Shown: positions 42,302 through 51,666, counted from the first letter of the stretch. The stretch: DNA of 64,000 nt from Yoonia vestfoldensis DSM 16212 (GCF_000382265.1 NZ_KB907976.1:186001-250000), one strand, 5' to 3'. Notes: generated from the sequence alone by a model not told the origin. Program-made: numbers and translations.

Positions 42302-44305
42302 ATGGCTTATCTACTCGGGGTCGATACGGGCGGCACCTATACCGATGCGGTGGTGCTGGATGACGGGGCAGAACGTGTCGTGGCCTCGGCCAAGGCGCTG
42401 ACCTCGCGGCCCGATCTGGCGCTGGGCGTGGGCGCGGCAATTGATGCGGCCCTGGCCAAGGCGGGGGTGGCCGCGCGCGATATCGCGATGGTGTCCTTGT
42501 CCACGACCTTGGCGACCAATGCGCTGGTCGAAGGGCAAGGCGGGCGGATCGCGCTTGTCTTCATCGGGTTCGACGCGGCCGAACTGACCCGCGCCGGCCT
42601 GCAAGACGCCTTGCGCGGCGATCCGGTCATCGCGCTCGCGGGCGGGCACAGCCATGCAGGGGTCGAGGCGGCCCCCCTTGATCTGGCACGTTTGCAGGCG
42701 GCGCTGGCCGATCTGGATGCAGGGATCACCGGCTTTGCCGTCGCCGCCAGTTTCGCCACCCGCAATCCTGCGCATGAAATTGCGGTGCGTGACCTGATCC
42801 GCGACCTGACGGGCCTGCCCGTGACCTGTTCGCATGAATTGTCCTCTGCCTTGGGCGGGCCGAAACGGGCGCTGACGGCGGTGCTGAACGCGCGCCTGAT
42901 CGGGATGATCGACGGGTTGATCACCGCTTGCGAAACGCATCTGGCGGCTTGCGGGATTAGTGCCCGTCTGATGGTCGTGCGCGGTGACGGGGCGCTGGTA
43001 TCGGCGGCTGTCGCGCGCGAAAAACCGATTGAAACGATCCTGAGCGGTCCTGCCGCATCCATCGCGGGGGCCAGCTGGCTGACCAAGGAAACCGACGCGC
43101 TGGTCAGCGATATCGGCGGCACCACCACCGATGTTTGCCTGTTGCGGGCCGGTCGCCCGATGATCGACCCTGCGGGCGCGCGTGTCGGCCCGTTCCGCAC
43201 CATGGTCGAGGCGGTGGCGATGCGCACGACCGGTCTGGGCGGCGACAGCGAGGTGCATGTGACCGAAGGGCTGACCGCCGGTCTGCGCCTTGGGCCACGG
43301 CGGTTGATGCCCATCGCGCTTGCCGCAAGGCAATTTCCCGAACTGGTGCATCAGGCGCTGGACCGCGCGCTGGCCAGCGGTGTGCCTGCGTCCGATGGCG
43401 GGCAATTTGTGCTGCCGTTGTGGAAAACGCTGCCGCAGGGGCTTGATCCGCGCGAACTGATCGTGGCGCAGCGGCTGGCGGAGGGCCCGTTGCGGTTGGG
43501 GCAGGCGGTGCAGACGCGGATGGAAAACCCCGCGCTGGGCCGGCTGATCGGGCGCGGGCTGGTGATGCTGGCGGGGGTCACGCCGTCTGACGCGTCGCAT
43601 GTGCTGGGGTTGCAGGATGTCTGGGACAGTGACGCCGCGACCAAGGCGCTGACGCTGTTCGCACGCAGGCGCACGGGTGGCGGTCAGCAGATCGCGCCGG
43701 ATGCGCAAGCCCTGGCGCGGATGATTATCGACCAGTTGACCGCGCAGACCGTCGATTGCCTGTTGCAGGCCGCCTTTGCCGAGGATGGGCGCGACTGGCC
43801 TGATCCTGCGGCATTGGCGCAGCATCCCCTGACGATGGCGGGGCTGGACCGGCATCGCGGGACCCTGCGGATCGACCTCGCGCTGGCCTTGCCTGTGATC
43901 GGGCTGGGCGCGTCGGCGGGTGCCTATTACGGGGCGGTGGGCGCACGCCTTGGCACGACGATGCTGGTGCCGGGCCATGCCGATGTCGCCAATGCCATCG
44001 GCGCTGTCGTGGGACAGGTACAGATGCAGGCCTCCGGCACGGTGACCAGTCCGGGCGCGGGCGCGTTCAAGGTGCATCTGGCGGGCGATGTGCAAAGCTA
44101 TACCAGCCGCGATGCGGCGCTGCATGCGATCCGTGATGCGCTTACGATGCAGGCCACAGCCGCTGCGCGCGCCGCAGGGGTCGACGATATCAGCGTGCAC
44201 GTTGCAGAGGACATCACCGAGGTTGAGGTCGAAGGCCAGCCCATGTTCATCGAGGCGAAGGTCCGGATCACCGCCCAAGGCCGTCCGCGCATCGCGGCGG
44301 GTTGA
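42302..44305 (+). CDS. Hydantoinase/oxoprolinase family protein (HyuA-like)
   Basis: 667 residues. The ATPase-fold N-terminus LLGVDTGGTYTDAVVLDDG, the ILSGPAASIAGASWL phosphate loop and the SDIGGTTTDVCLL motif are those of ATP-dependent hydantoinase/oxoprolinase subunit A. The length matches subunit A alone; no subunit B (HyuB) gene is adjacent. Start at 42302 with AGGGGTG upstream; 19 extra in-frame residues lack similarity. Members open five-membered cyclic imides (N-methylhydantoin, 5-oxoproline) using ATP. The nearby creatininase and deaminase operon is too far away to be linked by sequence alone. Confidence 0.9.
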   Translation: MAYLLGVDTGGTYTDAVVLDDGAERVVASAKALTSRPDLALGVGAAIDAALAKAGVAARDIAMVSLSTTLATNALVEGQGGRIALVFIGFDAAELTRAGLQDALRGDPVIALAGGHSHAGVEAAPLDLARLQAALADLDAGITGFAVAASFATRNPAHEIAVRDLIRDLTGLPVTCSHELSSALGGPKRALTAVLNARLIGMIDGLITACETHLAACGISARLMVVRGDGALVSAAVAREKPIETILSGPAASIAGASWLTKETDALVSDIGGTTTDVCLLRAGRPMIDPAGARVGPFRTMVEAVAMRTTGLGGDSEVHVTEGLTAGLRLGPRRLMPIALAARQFPELVHQALDRALASGVPASDGGQFVLPLWKTLPQGLDPRELIVAQRLAEGPLRLGQAVQTRMENPALGRLIGRGLVMLAGVTPSDASHVLGLQDVWDSDAATKALTLFARRRTGGGQQIAPDAQALARMIIDQLTAQTVDCLLQAAFAEDGRDWPDPAALAQHPLTMAGLDRHRGTLRIDLALALPVIGLGASAGAYYGAVGARLGTTMLVPGHADVANAIGAVVGQVQMQASGTVTSPGAGAFKVHLAGDVQSYTSRDAALHAIRDALTMQATAAARAAGVDDISVHVAEDITEVEVEGQPMFIEAKVRITAQGRPRIAAG

Positions 44306-44387
44306 TTGCGGACGCTCACTTTCTTGTTACCCCGATTGCGTGGCGGCCTGCGATCAAGGACAACGTGGCAGTATTCAGGACCATATC

Positions 44388-44996
44388 ATGCTTGACCGTC
44401 ATCTTCGCCCGCTCATCGACCCGCCGTTGAACCGGATCGGGTACGGCCTTGCGGCGCAGGGCGTGTCGGCCAATGCGGTCACGCTTTTCGGGCTTGCACT
44501 GGGGCTGATCGCGGCGCTGATGATCGGCTTTGGTGCGCCTTTGCTGGCGCTGATACCGCTGCTGGCAAGCCGTCTGGCGGACGGGCTGGACGGGGCGGTG
44601 GCGCGCGCGACGCGCAAGACCGATTTCGGCGGCTATCTGGATATCGCGGCGGATTTCCTGTTCTATGCGATGATCCCGCTTGCCTTTGTGCTGGCCGATC
44701 CGGTGGCGAACGGGGCGGCGGGGGCGTTCCTGCTGGCCTCGTTCTATTTCAACGGGACCAGCTTTCTGGGCTTTGCCATTCTGGCCGAAAAGCACGGACA
44801 CACAACTGACGCCCAAGGGCAAAAGTCACTGTACTATTCAAACGGTATTCTGGAAGGGACCGAGACGATCGTGTTCTTCATCCTCCTTTGTGTATTTGAA
44901 ACTTTTTTCGCCCAGTTGGCGTGGGTGTTCGGAACACTCTGCTTTATGACTGCTCTGCTGCGGATCCATGCCGCATTCCGTATCTATGTCAACTGA
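44388..44996 (+). CDS. ynjF: CDP-alcohol phosphatidyltransferase family protein (YnjF-like)
   Basis: 202 residues, six membrane helices. The active-site motif DGAVARATRKTDFGGYLDIAAD fits D-G-x2-A-R-x7-G-x3-D-x3-D of CDP-alcohol phosphotransferases. The short N-terminal helix (MLDRHLRPLIDPPLNRIG) is as in YnjF. AGGA lies 7 bases before the ATG. The next three genes are ynjB, ynjC and ynjD homologues; ynjF is in the same neighbourhood in E. coli, so this is a conserved pairing. Substrate unknown. Confidence 0.85.
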   Translation: MLDRHLRPLIDPPLNRIGYGLAAQGVSANAVTLFGLALGLIAALMIGFGAPLLALIPLLASRLADGLDGAVARATRKTDFGGYLDIAADFLFYAMIPLAFVLADPVANGAAGAFLLASFYFNGTSFLGFAILAEKHGHTTDAQGQKSLYYSNGILEGTETIVFFILLCVFETFFAQLAWVFGTLCFMTALLRIHAAFRIYVN

Positions 44997-45008
44997 AGGA
45001 AATCGCTG

Positions 45009-46208
45009 ATGAAACACCTTGCCGTTCTTGCAGCCCTGCTGGCGCCCTTGCCCGCGCTTGCCGATGTCGACCCCGCCGATTGGGACGCCGTGACAGCACA
45101 GGCCGAAGGCCAGATTGTTTACTGGAACGCCTGGGGTGGATCGACGACAACCAATGATTTCATCGCTTGGGTCGGATCGCGCGTGGCCGAAGATTATGGC
45201 GTGACCCTCGAACATGTGAAACTGACCGATACTGCCGATGCCGTCACCCGGGTGCTGTCCGAAAAACAGGCCGGTCAGGACGACGGCGGAGCCATCGACA
45301 TGATCTGGATCAACGGCCCGAATTTCGCCGCAATGAAAGAGGCCGAGCTGCTGTTCGGCCCCTATGCCGAACAACTGCCCAACTGGGCGCTGGTCGATTT
45401 CGAGAACAAATCCGTCCAGACCGATTTCACCGTGCCCGTGGAAGGGTTTGAAAGCCCATGGGCGATGGCGCAGGTCGTGTTCGTGCATGACACCGCGCGG
45501 ATGCCGGACCGTCTGGGGTCGATGGACGCCCTTTTGGACTGGGCGCAGGCCAATCCGGGGCGGTTCAGCTATCCCCAGCCACCCGATTTTCTGGGCACGA
45601 CATTCCTCAAGCAGGTGTTGATCGACATTCTGCCCGATCCGTCGGTGCTGGCCGAACCCGCGACGGACGCAAATTACGAGGCGGTGACAGAACCTCTCTG
45701 GGCGTATCTTGATGCGCTGACGCCGCATCTGTGGCGCGAAGGCCGCGCCTATCCCGCGACCGGCACGGCGATGTTCCCGCTGATCGCGGATGGCGAACTG
45801 GACCTGTCGATTTCCTTCAGCCCCGGTGCGGCCTCGACCGCGATTGCCAACAACGAACTGCCCGACACAATGCGCACCTTCGTGCTGGACAAAGGCACCA
45901 TCGGCAACGCGTCCTTCGTGGCGATCCCCTATAATTCAAGCGCAAAGGCCGGCGCCATGGTCGTCGCCAATTTCCTGATGTCGGCCGAGGCGCAGGCCCG
46001 CGCGCAGGACCCGGCGATCCTTGGCTATGGCACGGTTCTGGCCATGGACAAGCTGGTCGAGGATGACCGCGCGCTGTTCGACGCGCTCGACCTTGGGATC
46101 GCGACGTTGACGCCTGCCGAACTAGGCACGGTGCAGGCCGAACCGCACCCAAGCTGGATGACGCGGATCAGCGATGACTGGGTCGCGCGCTACGGCGTCG
46201 CGCAGTAA
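45009..46208 (+). CDS. ynjB: ABC transporter substrate-binding protein YnjB
   Basis: 399 residues with a signal peptide (cleaved near ALA-DV). The mature region GQIVYWNAWGGSTTTNDFI and YPQPPDFLGTTFLKQVL are the YnjB pattern of extracellular binding proteins (SBP_bac_1-like). It is periplasmic, 12 bases after the CDP-alcohol transferase gene and 9 bases before ynjC. The ligand of YnjBCD is not established; thiamine-like or phospholipid-related ligands have been speculated. Confidence 0.88.
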   Translation: MKHLAVLAALLAPLPALADVDPADWDAVTAQAEGQIVYWNAWGGSTTTNDFIAWVGSRVAEDYGVTLEHVKLTDTADAVTRVLSEKQAGQDDGGAIDMIWINGPNFAAMKEAELLFGPYAEQLPNWALVDFENKSVQTDFTVPVEGFESPWAMAQVVFVHDTARMPDRLGSMDALLDWAQANPGRFSYPQPPDFLGTTFLKQVLIDILPDPSVLAEPATDANYEAVTEPLWAYLDALTPHLWREGRAYPATGTAMFPLIADGELDLSISFSPGAASTAIANNELPDTMRTFVLDKGTIGNASFVAIPYNSSAKAGAMVVANFLMSAEAQARAQDPAILGYGTVLAMDKLVEDDRALFDALDLGIATLTPAELGTVQAEPHPSWMTRISDDWVARYGVAQ

Positions 46209-46217
46209 ACGCCGCCC

Positions 46218-47912
46218 ATGTCCCGCCGTCGCCTGTTGCCGCTGTTGCCGGCCCTGACGCTGCTTGCGTTGCTGGGGCCGGTGGCGGCGGGGCTTTGGGG
46301 AACAGTGCTGCCCGCCTTTGGGCATCTGCCGGCAGCAGGACTGACGGGGCCGTCGCTGGAGCCATTCCGTGACCTGTTCGGTTGGGCTGGGCTTCCACGC
46401 GCGGTCATGCTGTCGGTGGGCACTGGGGTGCTTGCCACGGTAATTTCCCTGTCCATCGTCATGCTGGTCACGGCAGGTTGGTCGGGTACCCGGCCGTTCT
46501 GCGTGTTGGAACGGCTTCTGTCGCCCTTGCTGGCGGTGCCACATGCGGCGGCGGCGTTCGGGCTGGCGTTCCTGATCGCGCCGTCGGGGTGGCTGGCGCG
46601 GTTGGCATCGCCGGGGCTGACCGGCTGGGACCGCCCGCCCGATCTGTTGATCGTGCAGGACAGCTGGGGTCTGGCGATGACCGCAGGACTGATCGTGAAA
46701 GAGGTGCCGTTCCTGCTGCTGATCACGCTCGCCGCCTTGGGGCAGGCGGATGCGCAGCGCAGTGTGCGTGTCGCACAGGCGCTGGGCTATGGGCGCGTGA
46801 CCGGCTGGCTCAAGACCGTGTTTCCCCGCGTCTATGCCCAGATCAGGCCGCCGGTCTATGTCGTGCTCGCTTATGCGATGTCGGTGGTCGATGTTGCGGT
46901 GATCCTGGGGCCGAACACGCCGCCGTCGCTGTCGGTGCAGATCGTCACGCTCATGTCTGACCCTGACCTTTCGATGCGACTGGAGGCGGCGGCGGCAGCG
47001 TTGCTGCAACTGGCGCTTGTGGTCGGGGCGCTGATGGTCTGGCGCTTTGGCGAGGTTGTTGTTGCAGCCTTGGGTCGTCGATGGGTTGCGTCGGGTGGTC
47101 GGGGCAAGGCCGACACGGCGGTGGCGGGCTTGGCGCTGGCGGCGGGGACGGTGTCGGCGCTTGCTGTTTTCCTTGGGCTGATTGTCATGGCGATCTGGTC
47201 GTTTGCAGGATTTTGGGGCTTTCCCGATGCCTTGCCCGATACGATGACCTTGGCGAACTGGGCACGTTTCGGCTCAGGCACGTTGGAGGCGCTGGGTGAA
47301 ACCGCGCTGATTGCGGTGGTGGTGGCCATGGTCGCGCTGGTGCTGACGATCGGCTGTCTGGAGGCAGAATATCGCCACAATATCCGCGTCAGCCAGCGTG
47401 CTGTCTGGTTGCTGTATCTGCCTTTGCTGATCCCACAGACGGCGTTCCTGCCGGGATTGCAGACGCTGATGCTGAACCTTGGGGCAGATATCGGCCGGGG
47501 GCCGGTGATGCTGGCACATCTGGTCTTTGTGTTGCCCTATGTGTTCCTGTCGCTGGCCGATCCGTTCCGCGCTTGGGATGCGCGGATGGGGGTGATCGCC
47601 GCAGCGCTGCGGGCGAGCCCCGACCGTATTCTGTGGCGCGTGCGTCTGCCGATGCTGTTGCGCCCGATCCTGACCGCGCTTGCCGTGGGGCTTGCGGTGT
47701 CGGTCGGGCAGTACCTTGCGACCTTGCTGATAGGTGGTGGTCGCGTCGCGACCCTGACGACCGAGGCGGTGGCGCTGGCATCCGGTGCTGACAGGCGCGC
47801 CATCGGCGTATACGGGCTCATGCAGACAGGGGCGGCGTTGGTACCTTTCACGCTGGCCTTGCTGATACCGGCGCTGGTCTGGCGCAACAGGAAAGGATTG
47901 CGGCATGGATAA
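46218..47912 (+). CDS. ynjC: ABC transporter permease YnjC (duplicated permease)
   Basis: 564 residues with about twelve helices in two homologous halves, each with a coupling loop (RSVRVAQALGYGRVTGWLKTVFP and VIAAALRASPDRILWRVRLP). Double-length permeases of this kind occur in YnjC and in Fe/thiamine importers (FbpB/ThiP). ATG 9 bases after ynjB, and ynjD starts 8 bases before its stop. Confidence 0.9.
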   Translation: MSRRRLLPLLPALTLLALLGPVAAGLWGTVLPAFGHLPAAGLTGPSLEPFRDLFGWAGLPRAVMLSVGTGVLATVISLSIVMLVTAGWSGTRPFCVLERLLSPLLAVPHAAAAFGLAFLIAPSGWLARLASPGLTGWDRPPDLLIVQDSWGLAMTAGLIVKEVPFLLLITLAALGQADAQRSVRVAQALGYGRVTGWLKTVFPRVYAQIRPPVYVVLAYAMSVVDVAVILGPNTPPSLSVQIVTLMSDPDLSMRLEAAAAALLQLALVVGALMVWRFGEVVVAALGRRWVASGGRGKADTAVAGLALAAGTVSALAVFLGLIVMAIWSFAGFWGFPDALPDTMTLANWARFGSGTLEALGETALIAVVVAMVALVLTIGCLEAEYRHNIRVSQRAVWLLYLPLLIPQTAFLPGLQTLMLNLGADIGRGPVMLAHLVFVLPYVFLSLADPFRAWDARMGVIAAALRASPDRILWRVRLPMLLRPILTALAVGLAVSVGQYLATLLIGGGRVATLTTEAVALASGADRRAIGVYGLMQTGAALVPFTLALLIPALVWRNRKGLRHG

Positions 47913-48582
47913 AGGATTGTCGTTGCGTGATGTGACGATTTACAAGGGCAAATCGCCCCTGATCCGTGTTCACCACGATGTGGCCCCGGGCGAGGTTCTG
48001 ACGATCATGGGGCCGTCCGGCGTCGGGAAATCCACCTTGCTTGCCTTTGTCACCGGCACATTGGCTGCCGATTTCAGCGCAACGGGTGCTGTCTGGCTGG
48101 ATGGGCAGGACATCACCCATGCCGCGGCGCATCAACGGCGTGTCGGTATCCTGTTTCAGGACGACCTGCTGTTTCCGCACCTGTCGGTCGGCGCGAACCT
48201 TGCTTTCGGGTTGCCGCCCGGTGGTACCCGTGCCGACAGGCAGGCCCGGATCGACGGCGCCTTGGCCGAGGTCGGCCTTGACGGTTTCGCCACGCGCGAC
48301 CCGGCCACTTTGTCGGGTGGGCAAAAGGCGCGTGTCGCCTTGATGCGGATGTTGCTGTCGGACCCCTGCGCGCTGTTGCTGGACGAGCCGTTTTCGCGGC
48401 TGGATGCAGCCCTTCGCGCGCAGGTGCGCGAGATGGTTTTCGACAGGGCGCGCAGCCGCGCCTTGCCGGTTCTGATGGTCACGCATGATGCCGAGGATGC
48501 ACAGGCAGCAGGCGGGGCGATCATCACCCTGGGTGATGATTGCGGATCGCGAACGACAGATGCATCGCGATCACATCAGTGA
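47905..48582 (+). CDS. ynjD: ABC transporter ATP-binding protein YnjD
   Basis: 225 residues, at the short end for the family. Walker A GPSGVGKST, signature LSGGQKAR, Walker B LLLDEPFSRLD and H-loop MVTHDAEDAQAAGG. GQKAR instead of GQQQR and EPFSRLD are typical of YnjD. It completes a ynjBCD importer. The 3' end overlaps the convergent Cache-like gene by 12 bases. Confidence 0.9.
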   Translation: MDKGLSLRDVTIYKGKSPLIRVHHDVAPGEVLTIMGPSGVGKSTLLAFVTGTLAADFSATGAVWLDGQDITHAAAHQRRVGILFQDDLLFPHLSVGANLAFGLPPGGTRADRQARIDGALAEVGLDGFATRDPATLSGGQKARVALMRMLLSDPCALLLDEPFSRLDAALRAQVREMVFDRARSRALPVLMVTHDAEDAQAAGGAIITLGDDCGSRTTDASRSHQ

Positions 48583-49140
48583 TGTCAGATTGATCCCGAC
48601 CGTCATCGCACCCACGACCGCGCCCGTGCTGTCCACGATGGATAGCGACACCTGTGCCTGCACCTCGCCAGAGGATGGGTCGAGTTCGACGTCGCCAAAG
48701 TGAATGGCGGTCGGGCCTTTGGGATAGGTTTCGGAAAACTTCGCTTCATCCCCTTGCCAGTAATCCGACGTCGCCTTGGCTGCCGCGACGTTCAGACCGC
48801 GTGCGTCCATCACGAACACCTCTGAAATGGCCCCGCCGGCAGCGGCCATACGGTCGCGCAGGAAATCGGATGCAGGGTTCTGCAACACCTCATCGATCAG
48901 GGGCACGCCGGACATCCCCATCTGAGCCATCCACAGCGCGTCAAGTTCACCGATCCGGGCCTGATCGTAACTGGCGGTGGTGGCATTCTGGGCGATGATC
49001 GCATCGACGATGATGGGATCATTTGCCCAATCCATGACGTGATCGTTGATATATTGCTGCATCCTTGGCTGGAAATCCTGTGCCGAGCCAGCCGTCGCGG
49101 TCGCCAGCGCGACGGCCAGCCAGAAAGTCATTTGTTTCAT
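48571..49140 (-). CDS. Exported single-domain Cache-like protein
   Basis: 189 residues with a signal peptide (MKQMTFWLAVALATATAGSAQ). The mature part has a long helix then a PAS/Cache-type beta core: SEVFVMDARGLNVAAAKATSDYWQGDEAKF, IHFGDVELDPSSGEVQAQVS and VGAMTVGINL. Cache domains bind small ligands in the periplasm, normally as part of receptors; here no membrane anchor or output domain is present. ATG at 49140 with GGAGG 8 bases upstream; the longer frame upstream adds unrelated residues. It lies just beyond crtC, but a link to photosynthesis is not evident. Confidence 0.7.
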   Translation of the reverse strand: MKQMTFWLAVALATATAGSAQDFQPRMQQYINDHVMDWANDPIIVDAIIAQNATTASYDQARIGELDALWMAQMGMSGVPLIDEVLQNPASDFLRDRMAAAGGAISEVFVMDARGLNVAAAKATSDYWQGDEAKFSETYPKGPTAIHFGDVELDPSSGEVQAQVSLSIVDSTGAVVGAMTVGINLTSLM

Positions 49141-49237
49141 GTTTCGTCCTCCATGACAGAGGTCGATAACAGTGATTTCCTTCTGATCTGTTAAGTCGCG
49201 CCACCCCAAATCGGGATGATTTGACACAAATGAAACG

Positions 49238-50179
49238 CTAGTCGCCCCGCCGCCAACCTGCGCGCCGGGGCACACGAAACGCAAGCATCGGCTTTATCAG
49301 CGGTGACGCGTAGCGGTCCAGATCAAGCGCTTCGTGGACGCCGATGACGGTTTCTCCGTCCAGGACGGTCTGCACAGCGGAGCGGGAGTAAAACGGCGCG
49401 TCCAGCATCCCCAGCACTTGCCGTGGCTCGACGCCCGGGTCGGCGCGTGTTTCGCGCCTGATCTGCCAGGCTGACCGTCTGAAAGGCACGCGGGGTGGCG
49501 CGCTGACCTGCCGGGCCGTGCCGTCGTGGTCAAAGGCGATGGCGGTTTCCAGCATGCTGCCGTCCCTGCGCGTCGCGTCATAGATGCAGGTCGCGCCCGC
49601 CTTTGTGGGATATCGGCCCCATGTCCAGAACCGGAAATCGTCTTCCAGCGGTCTGGTGCCGAAATTGGCGTCGAAATAGCCATGACCGGACCATTGCCAG
49701 CCCTTCGCCGCCAGATCGACGGTGATGTCCGACGATGGCGCGAATGGCCGCCAGACATGCGCGCCATCCGGCGTCAGCGGCAGTTCGACCGAGGTGACCG
49801 CGCGCGGCGTGATCGTGATCTGCCCTTGCACGCGGCTGATGACGGGAGGGCCGCTGATCTCGTTGATGTCGATGACCAAGGCCTTGCCGTTCCAGCGCAT
49901 CGACGATGGCCCGACCTGCAATGTGTCCACTGAGGTGCGCAGCGCCTGCCGCCCGCGGTCGGTCATGGTGAACCGCCCGCCGGGGCCATAGGTCGCGACA
50001 TTGATGCAGCAATGATTGGCCGGATCACCGCGCCCCGACCATGCATACCACGGCGAAAAGACCGACCCTATGAACCCGATGACGCTGACGGCTTTGGTGC
50101 CGCAGGCGCTGATGCCGTCGATGTACCACCATGCATAACCCCCCGGCGGGACGTCGAGCGCAAAGCAAGGTCGCTCAAG
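49238..50179 (-). CDS. crtC: Carotenoid 1,2-hydratase (hydroxyneurosporene synthase) CrtC, start unclear
   Basis: About 313 residues of family similarity, from near LERPCFALDVPPGGYAWWY to the end. Conserved blocks include GFIGSVFSPWYAWSGR, ANHCCINVATYG and HGYFDANFGTRPLE. CrtC adds water across the C1-C2 double bond of neurosporene/lycopene in the spheroidene pathway. In this frame I find no ATG, GTG or TTG between 50458 and about 49975, although the conserved region begins near 50179. The coordinate given is the start of similarity, not a defended start codon. It overlaps the 3' end of crtD by about 110 bases. Confidence 0.8.
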   Translation of the reverse strand, partial: LERPCFALDVPPGGYAWWYIDGISACGTKAVSVIGFIGSVFSPWYAWSGRGDPANHCCINVATYGPGGRFTMTDRGRQALRTSVDTLQVGPSSMRWNGKALVIDINEISGPPVISRVQGQITITPRAVTSVELPLTPDGAHVWRPFAPSSDITVDLAAKGWQWSGHGYFDANFGTRPLEDDFRFWTWGRYPTKAGATCIYDATRRDGSMLETAIAFDHDGTARQVSAPPRVPFRRSAWQIRRETRADPGVEPRQVLGMLDAPFYSRSAVQTVLDGETVIGVHEALDLDRYASPLIKPMLAFRVPRRAGWRRGD

Positions 50180-51630
50180 ATCGCCGCGGCCGCGTGCTGG
50201 CCGGAGAGCGTCGCCATCGGCACCCCCGCCCCCGGATGCACGCCGCCACCCGCCAGATACAGCCCCGGCATCGCCGTTCTGATCGTCGGACGCTTGAAGG
50301 CCGCCGTCAGACCGTGCGGGCTGCGCCCGTATAGTGAACCGAGGCTCGCGGGAAACAGATCGTCGAACCCCTGTGGCGTGGTCAGGGTATCCGGTCCGGG
50401 CGTGGGGCTGAAGGTCAGGCCGAATTGGCGGAACCGGGCGAAAATCAGTGTCTGACATTGGGCTTTTTCCTGTTCGGGGTCGCGCAGAACGGGGGCTGCG
50501 TTCATGATGATTTCAAAGCGCTGCAAGGCGTCGGGCGCTGCCGTTCCGTGATCCTGGGCACAGAGGTACAATGACGCATCAGCTGGCATTTCGTTGCGTG
50601 CCAGTGCCGCAAATTCCGCCTTTGGGTCATGGCCGAAAAACACGGTGTGATGCGCAAGGTCCACCCCATGCGGGACCGCCGCAAAAGCATGGACATAGGC
50701 GGACAGACTGCGGGGTTCGGTGCCCTGCATCGGGACCGCATCCGTGCAGCCCGGCCCGAGCAATCCGGTCGCCAGCGCCCTTGGGTCGCCGTTGAACACC
50801 ACTGTGCCCCCGGCAAAATGGCCGTTGGTCGTTTCTACTCCGCTGATTTGTCCGCCTTGTCTGGTGATCCGCTGGGCGCGTGTCTGATAGTGGAACCGGA
50901 CCCCGTGCTGCATGGCAAGTCCGGCGATCGCTTGCGCCAGCTTTTGCATGCCGCCTGCGACGGTCCAGACGCCTTGTTCTTCTGCTTGCCAGATCAGCGA
51001 CAGGATCGCCGGTGACTGATAGGGCGATCCACCGACATAGGTGGCATAGCGCCCGAACAGCTGCGCAAGACGCGGATCGCTGAAGCTGGATTTCAACAGC
51101 CCGGCCATCGTCCGGTGTGGTGCCATGTCGGCGATCAGGCGGGGTCGTGACAGGACCTTGCGCACCACCGCGATCTGGTCCGGCATCGCGGTGCGCATCA
51201 TCGGTGCGTCAAACGCATCGAACAACCGCCGCGCGCGCGCCGAGAAACTGACGAATTCCGCCGCCGCCTTTGTGCCAAAGGCATCGCGGACATTGGCCAG
51301 ACTGGCCTCGGGATCAGCCATCAGGTCCAGTCGTGTACCGTCGTCCCAATAGTGCCGCGCCAATGTTTGCAGCGGTGTAAGGGTGACATGATCGGCCAGA
51401 TCGGCGCCCACATCCGCGAAAAGGCGGTCAAACACATGGCGCATGGTCAGCACCGTCGGGCCTGCATCCACCGGACCCGCCGCGGATTGCAGGGACCGCA
51501 TCTTGCCACCGGGCGCGTGGTGCATGTCGATGACGGTCACATCGCAGCCAGCATGCCCCAACCGCAAGGCGGCTGCCAGTCCGGCAATTCCCGCGCCGAT
51601 AATCACGATCTTTTCTTGCGATGCGGTCAC
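50068..51630 (-). CDS. crtD: 1-hydroxycarotenoid 3,4-desaturase CrtD
   Basis: 520 residues. N-terminal dinucleotide motif IIGAGIAGLAAALRLGHAG and PGGKMRSL define phytoene-desaturase-like amine oxidoreductases; GLYLAGGGVHPGAGVPM is the C-terminal FAD motif. It desaturates C3-C4 of 1-hydroxyneurosporene. It starts at GTG 51630. The last about 35 residues (from RSTSRRGVMHGG) are read across the 5' part of crtC in another frame and are low-complexity. Divergent from crtE, with two TGT-N12-ACA sites between them. Confidence 0.93.
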   Translation of the reverse strand: MTASQEKIVIIGAGIAGLAAALRLGHAGCDVTVIDMHHAPGGKMRSLQSAAGPVDAGPTVLTMRHVFDRLFADVGADLADHVTLTPLQTLARHYWDDGTRLDLMADPEASLANVRDAFGTKAAAEFVSFSARARRLFDAFDAPMMRTAMPDQIAVVRKVLSRPRLIADMAPHRTMAGLLKSSFSDPRLAQLFGRYATYVGGSPYQSPAILSLIWQAEEQGVWTVAGGMQKLAQAIAGLAMQHGVRFHYQTRAQRITRQGGQISGVETTNGHFAGGTVVFNGDPRALATGLLGPGCTDAVPMQGTEPRSLSAYVHAFAAVPHGVDLAHHTVFFGHDPKAEFAALARNEMPADASLYLCAQDHGTAAPDALQRFEIIMNAAPVLRDPEQEKAQCQTLIFARFRQFGLTFSPTPGPDTLTTPQGFDDLFPASLGSLYGRSPHGLTAAFKRPTIRTAMPGLYLAGGGVHPGAGVPMATLSGQHAAAAILSDLALRSTSRRGVMHGGTSTASAPAAPKPSASSGS

Positions 51631-51648
51631 TTAACCCAAGGCCTCAAC

Positions 51649-51666
51649 TGTACCGTTTGATTTACA
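51649..51666. promoter_or_regulatory. PpsR/CrtJ-type operator, site 1 (crtD/crtE)
   Basis: An exact TGT-N12-ACA palindrome (TGTACCGTTTGATTTACA), 18 bases upstream of the crtD start on its strand. With site 2 it occupies the divergent crtD-crtE promoter. PpsR/CrtJ represses photosynthesis genes in oxygen in purple bacteria (known). Confidence 0.8.

Noticed and set aside
42311..44278. 655-codon open frame antisense to hyuA
   Set aside because: High GC produces long antisense frames; the plus frame has clear HyuA motifs and the antisense product is Arg/His/Gln-rich without domain signals.
50180..50458. crtC starting at ATG 50458 (406 residues)
   Set aside because: The extra 93 residues are the crtD sequence read out of frame, with no family resemblance; kept only as a formal possibility in the crtC finding.
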